A stretch of 64,000 bases of DNA from Tomitella gaofuii. Lineage in GTDB: Bacteria; Actinomycetota; Actinomycetes; Mycobacteriales; Mycobacteriaceae. A program made the translations under genes and the position numbers. This document shows positions 27,193 through 35,392 of the stretch, one piece after another. Numbering within the stretch: the first letter of the stretch is position 1; each line of letters opens with the position of its first letter. The stretch spans positions 3,734,954-3,798,953 of the forward strand of contig NZ_CP059900.1 in NCBI RefSeq assembly GCF_014126825.1, read 5' to 3'. The notes under the pieces were generated by a model. It was not told the DNA's origin. It worked only from the letters and a program-made list of their open reading frames with translations, and made no database searches.

Positions 27193-28026
27193 ATGGTGCG
27201 TGGTTTCGTCTGGCAGAGGGAACGACGATGGATCAGATGGGCCGTCGTCCTGGTAGCCTCAATGGCGCTCATCGGATGGTCGATCGCCCCGGCCTCGGCA
27301 GCCCCCCCTCAAGGCGCGGCGTCTGTGGGCCTCCTCGCTGGAACCTTGCTCTTCACAATCGCGTTCATCTTCTTCCTGGGCGGATTGTGGTGGCGGTCCG
27401 TGGAATGGAAGAAGATCGTCGAACGCCAAGAGCAGATGGCAGACAACGTACGAGGCGGCTGGCAGGCCGCGGCGAGTCTGTACGCGGATCTCAGCAATGA
27501 CAGGAGACTGCCTCCTCTCGACCCGACGCCCGTAGTGCTGCGCGAGAACGAGGTCATCCAAGTACGCACCGCCGCCCGGTATACGCGGTTCGTCAGTGCC
27601 GGGGACGGCTCGTATACCCACATGGTCGGTTTCGGCACCGGATGGGCCGGGGCGCTGCTGGCAGGCAGCGCGATGGTCGGCAACAGTCGCCGCAGAAATG
27701 CGGCCACGGCCGCAGCGGCGCCGGCGTGGCGCGAGCAGCAGCAGATCGAGTTCCTTGCCGGGAACTACGGCCTCATCGCATTCCCCAACGGCCAGGTGAT
27801 GCATTTCGACTGGCAGGCAGTCTCGGCATTCCATCCCGCGCCAGAACACTTGTCGGTGACCTTCGAGTTCTACTCGGCGGCACCGTTGACCATCTCCGGG
27901 CCGTACGCCCCGCTCCTCTGTGTCTACGCAGCGTTCCACCTGTGGGGAAGGGAACGTTTCTGCAGCGCCCCTACGCTGCATGCCCTCCGCTCGGCGCCTG
28001 TGAGCGCCATGCCCCTCCCCCGCTAA
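27193..28026 (+). CDS. Hypothetical membrane protein
   Basis: I do not recognise this 277-residue protein. It has two N-terminal hydrophobic segments (about residues 14-36, ending in an Ala-rich APASAAPP that could be a signal-peptide end, and 46-66, LLAGTLLFTIAFIFFLGGLWW). A basic/acidic cytoplasmic region with VLRENEVIQVRTAARYTRF follows, then a small Gly/Ala-rich hydrophobic patch (GTGWAGALLAGSAMVG) and a C-terminal domain with IAFPNGQVMHFDWQAVSAFHP that looks like a PH-type or stress-sensing beta domain. The ATG follows GGAGGGACGGGGG. It stands alone between the A/T-rich gap and the converging cobK gene, overlapping cobK's 3' end by four bases. Confidence 0.75.
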   Translation: MVRGFVWQRERRWIRWAVVLVASMALIGWSIAPASAAPPQGAASVGLLAGTLLFTIAFIFFLGGLWWRSVEWKKIVERQEQMADNVRGGWQAAASLYADLSNDRRLPPLDPTPVVLRENEVIQVRTAARYTRFVSAGDGSYTHMVGFGTGWAGALLAGSAMVGNSRRRNAATAAAAPAWREQQQIEFLAGNYGLIAFPNGQVMHFDWQAVSAFHPAPEHLSVTFEFYSAAPLTISGPYAPLLCVYAAFHLWGRERFCSAPTLHALRSAPVSAMPLPR

Positions 28027-28772
28027 CCCATCTCCGCGGCCCACCGCGCGGCCGCCTCGGCATCGGGGACCGTGCGCACCCCCGCGGGCGCCGGCGGCCT
28101 GCGCACGACGATCACGTCCACCTTCAACTCGTCGGCGGCGTCGAGCTTGGCGCGGGTCATCACGCCCCCGGAGTCCTTGGTGACGAGCACGCGGATGCCG
28201 TGTTCGTGCATGAGCGCCCGCTCGGCGGCCAGGTCGTACGGTCCGCGCGACTCCAGCACCGTCCACTCGTCCGGCGCCGCGATGCCGAGCGGCTCGACCA
28301 CGCGCACCAGCGTCGGGCACGACGCCAGCGGCCCGACGAAGCGGTCGAGCGTCTGGCGGCCGGTGGTGAGGAACACCGTGCCGCCCCGCACGGCTGCCTC
28401 CACCGCCGCGGCAGCCGCCGCATCGTGCCCGTCCACCCAGGTCCAACGGTGCGCACCGGGCTCGTCCGACCATCCGGGCCGTTGCAGGCGCAGCAGCGGC
28501 AGCCCGGCGCGGGCGCACGCGTCGGCCGCGTGGGCACTGATCCCCGCGGCGAACGGATGGGTGGCGTCGACGACCGCGGTGATCTGCTCCTCGCACAGGT
28601 ACGACGCCAGGCCGTCGGTACCGCCGAACCCGCCGATCCGCACGGGCCCGACGGGCAGTCGCGGACGGCTCACCCGGCCGGCGAGCGAGGACACGAACGG
28701 GACGCCGGCGCCGTCGAGACGTTCCGCCAGCGCACGCGCCTCGCCGGTGCCGCCGAGCACCAGCACGCTCAT
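28023..28772 (-). CDS. cobK: Precorrin-6A reductase
   Basis: CobK (249 residues) reduces precorrin-6A to precorrin-6B with NADPH. Landmarks are VLVLGGTGEARALAERL at the N-terminus, VDATHPFAAGISAHAADAC, RLQRPGW, VFLTTGRQTLDRF, VESRGPY-like LESRGPYDLAAE, and VTKDSGGVMTRAKLDAA near the C-terminus. The ATG overlaps the cobQ stop by four bases (ATGA), so the two are co-translated. In-frame sequence further upstream is a shadow of cobQ. Confidence 0.93.
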   Translation of the reverse strand: MSVLVLGGTGEARALAERLDGAGVPFVSSLAGRVSRPRLPVGPVRIGGFGGTDGLASYLCEEQITAVVDATHPFAAGISAHAADACARAGLPLLRLQRPGWSDEPGAHRWTWVDGHDAAAAAAVEAAVRGGTVFLTTGRQTLDRFVGPLASCPTLVRVVEPLGIAAPDEWTVLESRGPYDLAAERALMHEHGIRVLVTKDSGGVMTRAKLDAADELKVDVIVVRRPPAPAGVRTVPDAEAAARWAAEMG

Positions 28773-30298
28773 CGGGGCTGCTCCAATGCGAGGCGGACCG
28801 TGGGCAGCGCGGGCCCGCCATCGAGCATCGCCAGCAGCGCGTCCACGTCGATGTGCTCGTCGATCAGGTCGGCCAGCCGGTCCAGCCGCTCCGCGCGGGC
28901 GGCTGCGAAGCCCACCGCCCCGGTTGCGATCGATTTTCCCCGCGCACGCGCCACCTCCCGCAGCCAGGCGGACCGCAGCGCATCGCCCTCCAGGGCGCCG
29001 TGCCACATGGTGCCGTACACGAGTCCGTCACGGGCGCCGCCCAGGAACCTGTCGCCGGACCCCACCGTCACGCGCCCGTGGTGGATCTCATAGCCCGACG
29101 CCGCGGCGCCCAGCGCGGTCCCCTCCGGCAGGCGCAGCACCTTGCCGGCGCGGAACTCGGTGATCGCGTCCAGCAGCCCCAGCCCCGGGGCGACGACGCC
29201 CGCGGAATCTTCCACGCCGTCCGGATCGCGGATCTCGCGGCCGAGCATCTGGAACCCCCCGCAGATCCCCAGCACCGCACCGCCGTCCGCGGCGTGCTCC
29301 GTGAGGGCCGCGTCGAGTCCGCGTCCGCGCAGCCAGGCCAGGTCGGCCAAGGTCGCCCGCGTGCCCGGCAGCACCACCACGTCGGCGCCGGCGAGCGCGC
29401 GCGGGTCGTCGACGTACCGCACCCGCACCCCCGGCTCCAGGCACAGCGCGTCGACGTCGGTGAAGTTGGAGATGCGCGGCAGCATCACCACGGCAATGGT
29501 GAGCGTCTCGGACTCACGAGGTGCCGCCGCACGATCCCCGCTGTCGGAGCGCCTGGCACCCAAGGACAGCGAGTCCTCCGAGTCCAGCCACAGCCCGCGC
29601 AGCCACGGCAGCACCCCCAGCACGGGACGGCCGGTGCGGCGCTCCAGCTCGTCGAGCCCGGGCCGCAGCAGGCCGACGTCGCCGCGGAACCGGTTGACGA
29701 CGAACCCGCGCACCAGCTCCTGGTCCTCGGGCGAGAGCAGTGCCAGCGTGCCGGCCATGGATGCGAAGACGCCGCCGCGGTCGATGTCGCCGACGATGAT
29801 CGTCGGCATCCCGGCCCGGCGTGCGAGCCCCATGTTGACGTAGTCGTGCGCGCGCAGGTTGATCTCCGCCGCGCTGCCCGCGCCCTCGCACACCACCACG
29901 TCGTAGCGCGAGCGCAGGTCGTCCAGTGCGTCGAAGGCGGCGCGGGCAAGGTGTTCCCGTCCGCCCGCGAACTCGCCGGCGTCGAGAGTGCCGGCGGGTT
30001 CGCCCATCACCACCACGTGGCTGCGGCGGTCGCTGCCCGGCTTGAGCAGCACGGGGTTCATCGCCGGCTCAGGCCGCGCCCCCGCCGCGACCGCCTGGAC
30101 CCACTGGGCCCGGCCGATCTCCGCGCAGTCTCCCGCGGTGCCGCCCTCGACGACCATCGAGTTGTTCGACATGTTCTGCGCCTTGAACGGCGCGACGGCG
30201 ATGCCGCGGCGGGCGAGGGCACGGCAGATCCCGGTGGTCACCACCGTCTTTCCGGCGTCCGAGGTGGTGCCGGCCACCAGCAGGGCCCGGCCGGTCAT
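28769..30298 (-). CDS. cobQ: Cobyric acid synthase
   Basis: CobQ (509 residues) amidates side chains b, d, e and g of adenosylcobyrinic acid diamide using glutamine. It has an N-terminal P-loop-like AGTTSDAGKT, FKAQNMSNNS, MNPVLLKP, CEGAGSAAEINL, and GDIDRGGVFAS. The C-terminal class I amidotransferase domain has VLGICGGFQMLG (nucleophile Cys) and YGTMWHG. I chose the ATG at 30298, where the conserved N-terminus begins, rather than one 15 codons upstream. It lies 55 bp after the siderophore-interacting protein and overlaps cobK; that gap is too short for a cobalamin riboswitch. Confidence 0.95.
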   Translation of the reverse strand: MTGRALLVAGTTSDAGKTVVTTGICRALARRGIAVAPFKAQNMSNNSMVVEGGTAGDCAEIGRAQWVQAVAAGARPEPAMNPVLLKPGSDRRSHVVVMGEPAGTLDAGEFAGGREHLARAAFDALDDLRSRYDVVVCEGAGSAAEINLRAHDYVNMGLARRAGMPTIIVGDIDRGGVFASMAGTLALLSPEDQELVRGFVVNRFRGDVGLLRPGLDELERRTGRPVLGVLPWLRGLWLDSEDSLSLGARRSDSGDRAAAPRESETLTIAVVMLPRISNFTDVDALCLEPGVRVRYVDDPRALAGADVVVLPGTRATLADLAWLRGRGLDAALTEHAADGGAVLGICGGFQMLGREIRDPDGVEDSAGVVAPGLGLLDAITEFRAGKVLRLPEGTALGAAASGYEIHHGRVTVGSGDRFLGGARDGLVYGTMWHGALEGDALRSAWLREVARARGKSIATGAVGFAAARAERLDRLADLIDEHIDVDALLAMLDGGPALPTVRLALEQPR

Positions 30299-30353
30299 CG
30301 GGGGGTTCGGGATCGGGTGCGCGGCATGCGCCCATCCTGGCACCGCCGCCGGA

Positions 30354-31211
30354 TCAGGGCCGCGCCCGCCCCCGGATCCAGAAGGTGGCCCAATTGGCCG
30401 CCTCGGGGTCGAGCCCCCAGGTCTTGACGGCCATCGTGCGCGCGGCCTTCGCCAAGTCCGCCTCGCCGCACGCCCATATGTACGGCACGCGCGCGGCGGG
30501 ATGGCCGTCGCGGGTCCACTGCCTCAGGATCCGCGCGGTCTCGGCGCACTGGCGGTCCTCGGGCGCGTAGACCAATTCGAGGGTGCCCACGCGGTGCGCC
30601 CACTGCTCGAGCAGCCCGGGCTCGAGCTCCGCGTCCGAGGCGGCCAGCGCGAGCACGTGCGTCGACGCCAGCTCGCCGGGGTGATGTGCGGCGAGGAACT
30701 CGAGCACCGACCGCAGCGCGGGCACGGCCGTCGCGTCGGCCACCAGCAGCCGTTGCGCGTGAGGACGCCACCAGATGCCGTTGGACGTGTAGACGCCCGC
30801 GGTGTCGCCCGGCTCCGCCCGCAGCACCCACCGCGAGCCGGGCCCGCCGTCGCCGTGCGTCACCACGTCGACGTCGATGGTGGCGGCCGCCGGGTCGAGG
30901 CTGCGAATGGTGTACCAGCGGAGCTCCGGTTGCTCGTCGGGCGCGAGGGCGGAGACGGCGGCGCGGATGTTGGCGGCCGCGTCGGGGTCGAACCACCGGA
31001 ACGTGCGACCTTCCCGCGGCATGAGCAGGCCGAAGTACTCGTCGGGCCCGCTGAGACGGTAGTCGGCGAACTCCGGGGCCGTGAATGTCAACCGGCGGAC
31101 GTTGCGGGCCAGCGGCACGTTCGCGGTGACGGTGACCGGGATGATGCGGTGCTCCCCGGCGGCCGGGCGGGCGGCGAGGCGCGTGTCGGCGGCTGTGGTG
31201 CTGTGGGCCAT
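30354..31211 (-). CDS. Siderophore-interacting protein (FAD-linked ferric reductase)
   Basis: The 285-residue protein belongs to the ViuB/SIP family, which reduces ferric siderophores in the cytoplasm to release iron. It shows an FAD-binding domain with RRLTFTAPEF, FGLLMP, the flavin motif ELRWYTIRS, and SRWVLRAEPGD. The C-terminal SIP domain contains LLVADATAVPALRSVLEFL, WACGEADLAKAART and WATFWIRG. It diverges from the siderophore-binding protein gene across the IdeR box at 31305, so both directions are likely repressed by iron. It precedes cobQ on the same strand. Confidence 0.92.
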   Translation of the reverse strand: MAHSTTAADTRLAARPAAGEHRIIPVTVTANVPLARNVRRLTFTAPEFADYRLSGPDEYFGLLMPREGRTFRWFDPDAAANIRAAVSALAPDEQPELRWYTIRSLDPAAATIDVDVVTHGDGGPGSRWVLRAEPGDTAGVYTSNGIWWRPHAQRLLVADATAVPALRSVLEFLAAHHPGELASTHVLALAASDAELEPGLLEQWAHRVGTLELVYAPEDRQCAETARILRQWTRDGHPAARVPYIWACGEADLAKAARTMAVKTWGLDPEAANWATFWIRGRARP

Positions 31212-31304
31212 GCGGCTCCTGGGTTGTGCGTCGCGGTCCGGCGGGGTCGCCGGACCGCGTCCGCCGGTCGGTTTCCGTCGGCCGATCCGGCTTCCGTTCA
31301 GGTA

Positions 31305-31323
31305 TTAGCCTAGGCTAACCTGC
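31305..31323. promoter_or_regulatory. IdeR/DtxR iron box
   Basis: TTAGCCTAGGCTAACCTGC matches the 19-bp IdeR/DtxR consensus at 15 positions and contains a perfect 14-bp palindrome, TTAGCCTAGGCTAA. It lies in the 117-bp gap between the divergent SIP gene and the ferric-siderophore binding protein, ending only 5 bp before the latter's ATG. Iron-loaded IdeR would block the importer and probably the reductase. Confidence 0.88.
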
Positions 31324-31328
31324 TCCCC

Positions 31329-32315
31329 ATGCAGAAATCTGATGCACCGACCCCCCTGCACCGGCGTCGCGGCCTCCTCGGCGCCGTCGCGGTGCTGTCC
31401 GCCGTGGCCCTGACGCTCGGCGGGTGCTCGCGCGGCGGCGACGGCGACACCGCGAACGCGGCGTCCGGAACCCAGCAGGCCGCCGACGACCAGCGCATCG
31501 CCGCGCTGGGTCTGGGCGACACCGACACGCTCCTCGCCCTCGGCATCACTCCCGTCGCGATCGCCCCGTGGGGCGCCCAGGGCGACGTCGACGAGTCCGG
31601 AGTGGGCCCGTGGGCGCAGGACGCGCTGGGCGACGCGCGCCCGCCGCTGATCTTCAACACGGCCAGCGGGTTCACCGCGGACATCGTCGAGCAGGTCGCG
31701 GCCACCAACCCCACGCAGATCATCGCCGTCAACAACGCGGTGAACGAGCAGGCGAAGACCGACCTCGAGCGCATCGCACCCGTCACCGTGCACCCGCCGG
31801 AGTACAAGGACTGGCAGGTGCCGTGGAAGGTGCAGGTCACCACCATCGCCGAGGCCGTCGGCAAGCCGGATCAGGGCCAGAAGCTCATCGAGCAGGCCGA
31901 GGCGAGCCTGGCCGAGTTCCGCGAGACGCACCCCGAGCTGCAGGGCAAGAAGGCCGCCGTGGTCATGCCCTACGCCGGGAAGCTCGGCCTCTACACCGAG
32001 GGCGACGGCCGCGGCGCGATGATCGAGAAGCTCGGGTTCACCATCCCCGACGATCTGCAGGCCACGCCCGACGGCACCTTCTACAAGGACATCGCGCCGG
32101 AGAACTACCGCGACCTCGACGTGCTCGACTACCTGTTCGTCCTCGACTACAACGGCGCCGCCGACGCCGTGCGCAACAGCCCCATTTTCCAGGGGCTCGA
32201 CCTGGTCAAGCAGGACAAGGTGTACTACCTGGACCAGAGCACGGGCAACGCGATGAGCATGCCGAACCCGCTGACCATTCCGTACGTCGTCGACGCGATC
32301 GATCAGAAGTTGTGA
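31329..32315 (+). CDS. Ferric-siderophore ABC transporter substrate-binding lipoprotein
   Basis: The 328-residue FecB/FepB-type (TroA-like fold) binding protein has a twin-Arg-like basic N-terminus and lipobox TLGGC (Cys33). The body contains LGLGDTDTLLALGITPVAIAPWG, VEQVAATNPTQIIAVNN, and LDYLFVLDYN. It delivers ferric siderophore to the two permeases that follow with overlapping stop/start codons. The iron box ends just before its ATG, so transcription probably begins very close to the start codon. Confidence 0.92.
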   Translation: MQKSDAPTPLHRRRGLLGAVAVLSAVALTLGGCSRGGDGDTANAASGTQQAADDQRIAALGLGDTDTLLALGITPVAIAPWGAQGDVDESGVGPWAQDALGDARPPLIFNTASGFTADIVEQVAATNPTQIIAVNNAVNEQAKTDLERIAPVTVHPPEYKDWQVPWKVQVTTIAEAVGKPDQGQKLIEQAEASLAEFRETHPELQGKKAAVVMPYAGKLGLYTEGDGRGAMIEKLGFTIPDDLQATPDGTFYKDIAPENYRDLDVLDYLFVLDYNGAADAVRNSPIFQGLDLVKQDKVYYLDQSTGNAMSMPNPLTIPYVVDAIDQKL

Positions 32316-33340
32316 GTGCACCGGTCCGCGGCCGCAGTAGGCGGGCGACGGCGATCCTCGTGATCGCCGTCGCCGGCGTGGTCGCGGGCTGCGTGCTCTC
32401 CCTCGTCGTCGGGGCCCGCCCCACCTCGCCGGGCGCCGCGTTCTCGGCGCTGTTCGCCGGGCCGGACGGCGGCGGGGGCGGCGACCTGGCGCAGGTGGTG
32501 TGGCAGCTCCGGGTGCCGCGCACGCTGCTCGCGCTCGCCGCGGGCGCAGCGCTGGCCGTCTCCGGCGCTTTCGCCCAGGCGTGGACGCGCAACCCGCTGG
32601 CCGACCCGGGCATCATCGGCATCACCGCCGGCGCCGCGTTCGCCGTCGCCGTCGGCACCACGCTGGGCGTCGTCGCCCTCGGCAGCCAGGCGCTGCTGGC
32701 GCTCGCGGGGGCCGGCGCGGTGGCGCTCGTCGTGCTCGCCGTCTCCCGCCGCACCTCCGACCCGCTGACGCTGCTGCTCGTCGGCTTCGGTATGGCGGCG
32801 GCGCTGCGCGCGGCGACGACGCTGCTGGCGCTGCAGGATTCGTCGGTGCTCGACGGGATGCGCCAGTGGATCGTCGGCTCCACCGTGGGGCGCAGCGGCG
32901 GCGACCTGGCCATCGCCGCCGTGGGGCTCGCCGTCGGCCTGGTGTTCGCGGCCGTCGCGGCCCGCCCGATGGACCTGCTCGCCATGGGCGAGTCCACCGC
33001 CGTCGGCCTCGGCGGGTCACCCCGCACCACGCGGACGCTCACCGCCCTGGCCGTCGTCATCCTCGCGGGCAGCGCCACGGCGGCCGTCGGCCCCATCGCC
33101 TTCGTCGGCTTCGCCGCGCCGCACCTGGTGCGGCGGTTCACCGGCCCGTCGCTGAGCCGGATGCTGATTCCCACCGCGCTCGTCGGCGCCGCCATCACGC
33201 TGCTCGCCGACGTGCTCGGCCGCGTCGTCGCGCGCCCCGGCGAGGTGGAGGTCTCGGTGGTGCTCGCCGTCATCGGGGCACCGCTGCTCATCGCCTCGGT
33301 GGTGCGCATGCGCCGGAGCCGCCCGGCGGTGTTCGCATGA
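32312..33340 (+). CDS. FecCD-family iron-siderophore permease (first)
   Basis: This 342-residue polytopic permease of the BtuC/FecCD family starts at a GTG overlapping the binding-protein stop (GTGA). Family blocks are LRVPRTLLALAAGAALAVSGAFAQAWTRNPLADPGIIGITAGAAFAV, split over the first helices, GQWIV-like MRQWIVGSTVGR, and GPIAFVGFAAPHLVRRFTG near the C-terminal half, the coupling region for the ATPase. It forms a heterodimer with the next permease. Confidence 0.93.
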   Translation: MSAPVRGRSRRATAILVIAVAGVVAGCVLSLVVGARPTSPGAAFSALFAGPDGGGGGDLAQVVWQLRVPRTLLALAAGAALAVSGAFAQAWTRNPLADPGIIGITAGAAFAVAVGTTLGVVALGSQALLALAGAGAVALVVLAVSRRTSDPLTLLLVGFGMAAALRAATTLLALQDSSVLDGMRQWIVGSTVGRSGGDLAIAAVGLAVGLVFAAVAARPMDLLAMGESTAVGLGGSPRTTRTLTALAVVILAGSATAAVGPIAFVGFAAPHLVRRFTGPSLSRMLIPTALVGAAITLLADVLGRVVARPGEVEVSVVLAVIGAPLLIASVVRMRRSRPAVFA

Positions 33341-34440
33341 CCGGCACCACGGATCTGCGCCCGGCCGGCGTGGGCACCGGTCCCGCGCCGGCGCACGACG
33401 GCAGCGCGGGACGCCGCCGCACCGCCCGGGCCCGCCGCCTGCGCCTCATCTCCGTCTTCCTCGGACTCGCCGTCGTCACCGCGGTCGGCTACGTCATGCT
33501 CCTCGCCACCGGCCCCGTGCAGCTCACGGCGGGGCAGGTGCTCGACGCGCTCACCGGCGGCGGCACCGACAGGACCATCAGCATCGTCTGGGACCTGCGT
33601 CTTCCGGTGGCCATCGCCACCGTCGCGGTGGGCGCCGCCCTGGGCCTGGCGGGCGCGTGGACGCAGACGATGTCGCGCAACCCCATCGCCTCGCCCGACG
33701 TCCTCGGCATCACCGGCGGCGCGTCGGTGGCCGTCGTCGCCGGCACCGTGGTGGCCCGGCCGGCGTTCTCCGAGGACATCTCCACGTTCTGGTGGCGGGC
33801 GGCGATGGCGCTCGTCGGCGCGGCCGTCATCGTCGGCCTGCTGCTGCTCTTCGGCGGCTTCGGCTCGTCCCGCCGCGTCGTGGTCATCGGCTTCGCGCTG
33901 AGCCTGCTGTGCAGCAGTCTCGTCAGCTACCTGCTGCTGCGCGCCGATCTCACCCGCGCGACGGAGGCGCAGACGTGGCTGGCGGGGTCGACGGGACTCG
34001 TGCGCGCCGGGGCCCTCATCCCCTTGTCGGTGGGCCTGCTCGTATTCACCGCCCTGGGGGCGGCCGTCTCGCGTGACCTGCCGCTGCTCGCGCACGACGA
34101 CACGACCGCCGCGGCCCTCGGCGTCCGGGTGCCGCGCGTCCGGATGGTGCTGCTGGTGGCGTCGACGGGGCTCGCAGCGGTGACCGTGGCCGTCGTCGGC
34201 CCCATCGGATTCGTCGCCCTCGTCGCGCCGCAGCTGGTGCGGCTGCTCAGCGGGCGTCCCACTCCCCCGCCGGCGACGTCGGCCGTCGGCGGGGCCGCGG
34301 TGATCACGGTGTGCGCGCTGGCCGCCGAGGCTCTGCCGTTCACCGCGCCCGTCGGGCTCATCACCGCGGTCGTCGGCGGCCCCGTCCTCATCGCGCTGGT
34401 GCTCGGCTCGGCGCGGCGCGGGAGGCGGTCCACGCCGTGA
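33337..34440 (+). CDS. FecCD-family iron-siderophore permease (second)
   Basis: The 367-residue permease carries a hydrophilic, Arg-rich N-terminal extension of about 38 residues before the first helix. Characteristic blocks are WDLRLPVAIATVAVGAALGLAGA, TQTMSRNPIASPDVLGITGGAS, QTWLAGSTGLV, and GPIGFVALVAPQLVRLLSG. The ATG overlaps the upstream stop (ATGA). Together with the preceding permease and the following ATPase it completes a ferric-siderophore importer. Confidence 0.93.
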   Translation: MTGTTDLRPAGVGTGPAPAHDGSAGRRRTARARRLRLISVFLGLAVVTAVGYVMLLATGPVQLTAGQVLDALTGGGTDRTISIVWDLRLPVAIATVAVGAALGLAGAWTQTMSRNPIASPDVLGITGGASVAVVAGTVVARPAFSEDISTFWWRAAMALVGAAVIVGLLLLFGGFGSSRRVVVIGFALSLLCSSLVSYLLLRADLTRATEAQTWLAGSTGLVRAGALIPLSVGLLVFTALGAAVSRDLPLLAHDDTTAAALGVRVPRVRMVLLVASTGLAAVTVAVVGPIGFVALVAPQLVRLLSGRPTPPPATSAVGGAAVITVCALAAEALPFTAPVGLITAVVGGPVLIALVLGSARRGRRSTP

Positions 34441-34471
34441 AGCATTGCGCACAGAGGCAGGAGGATTCCCG

Positions 34472-35320
34472 ATGATCCCGCAGCAGCACACGCGGCGGCC
34501 CCCGCTGGACGGCGCCGACGCCGATCCCGCCCGTACCGGCTCCACGGTGACCGTCGAGGAGGTGCGGGCCGGCTACGGCTCGGCGCCCGACGTCGTCGGA
34601 CCCGTGGCCCTGACCGCCCGCCCCGGCGAGACCACGACCCTGCTGGGGCCCAACGGATGCGGCAAGTCCACGCTGCTCAAGACGATGAGCCGGCAGCTGA
34701 GCCCGCGTGCCGGCAGGGTGCTCGTCGGCGACGAGGACGTGCACGGCATGGCGGCCCGGCACGCCGCCCGCACCATCGCCGTCCTGCCGCAGAACCCGGT
34801 GGCGCCCGAGGGGCTCACCGTGGGCGAGCTGGTGGCGCGCGGCCGCCACCCGCACCGGCCCTGGTGGCGCGGCGAGTCCGCGGCCGACTCCGCCGCCATC
34901 GACGCCGCACTGGAGGAGACCTCCACGACCGCGCTCGTCGACCGCGACATGGGCACCCTGTCCGGCGGCCAGCGCCAGCGGGTGTGGCTGGCGATGGTGC
35001 TGGCGCAGGACACCCCGGTGATCCTGCTCGACGAGCCCACCACCTACCTCGACCCGGCGCACGCCGTCGAAATGCTCGAGCTCGTGCAGGGGCTCGCGCG
35101 CCGCGGGCGCACCGTCGTCATGGTGCTGCACGACCTGATGATGGCGGGCGCCTACTCGGACCGGATCGTCGTGCTCGGGCAGGGCCGCATCCTGGGCTCC
35201 GGCACGCCGCAGCAGGCGCTGACCCCGGAGACGCTGGCGCAGACCTACCGGCTGCGGGCCGACGTGCTCGACGACCCGCAAGGCACGGTGCCGATCATCG
35301 TTCCGCGCGGAACCTGCTGA
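34472..35320 (+). CDS. Ferric-siderophore ABC transporter ATP-binding protein
   Basis: The 282-residue ATPase of the FepC/FecE type has Walker A GPNGCGKST, the Q-loop in AVLPQNPVAPEG, signature LSGGQRQRVW, Walker B VILLDEPTTYLD and the switch histidine in VLHDLMMAGAYSD. The ATG at 34472 has a good AGGAGG upstream; an in-frame TTG at 34445 is less likely. It lies 31 bp after the second permease in the iron-regulated operon. Confidence 0.93.
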   Translation: MIPQQHTRRPPLDGADADPARTGSTVTVEEVRAGYGSAPDVVGPVALTARPGETTTLLGPNGCGKSTLLKTMSRQLSPRAGRVLVGDEDVHGMAARHAARTIAVLPQNPVAPEGLTVGELVARGRHPHRPWWRGESAADSAAIDAALEETSTTALVDRDMGTLSGGQRQRVWLAMVLAQDTPVILLDEPTTYLDPAHAVEMLELVQGLARRGRTVVMVLHDLMMAGAYSDRIVVLGQGRILGSGTPQQALTPETLAQTYRLRADVLDDPQGTVPIIVPRGTC

Positions 35321-35392
35321 TCGGCCGCGCACGCCGAAGGTCAATGTGCGAGAATTCTCCGGCTAGACGTCTGTCCGACACCCGGAGGTACC

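Noticed and set aside
30299-30353. Cobalamin riboswitch before cobQ
   Set aside because: The gap is only 55 bp and no B12-box-like or riboswitch-sized structure fits.
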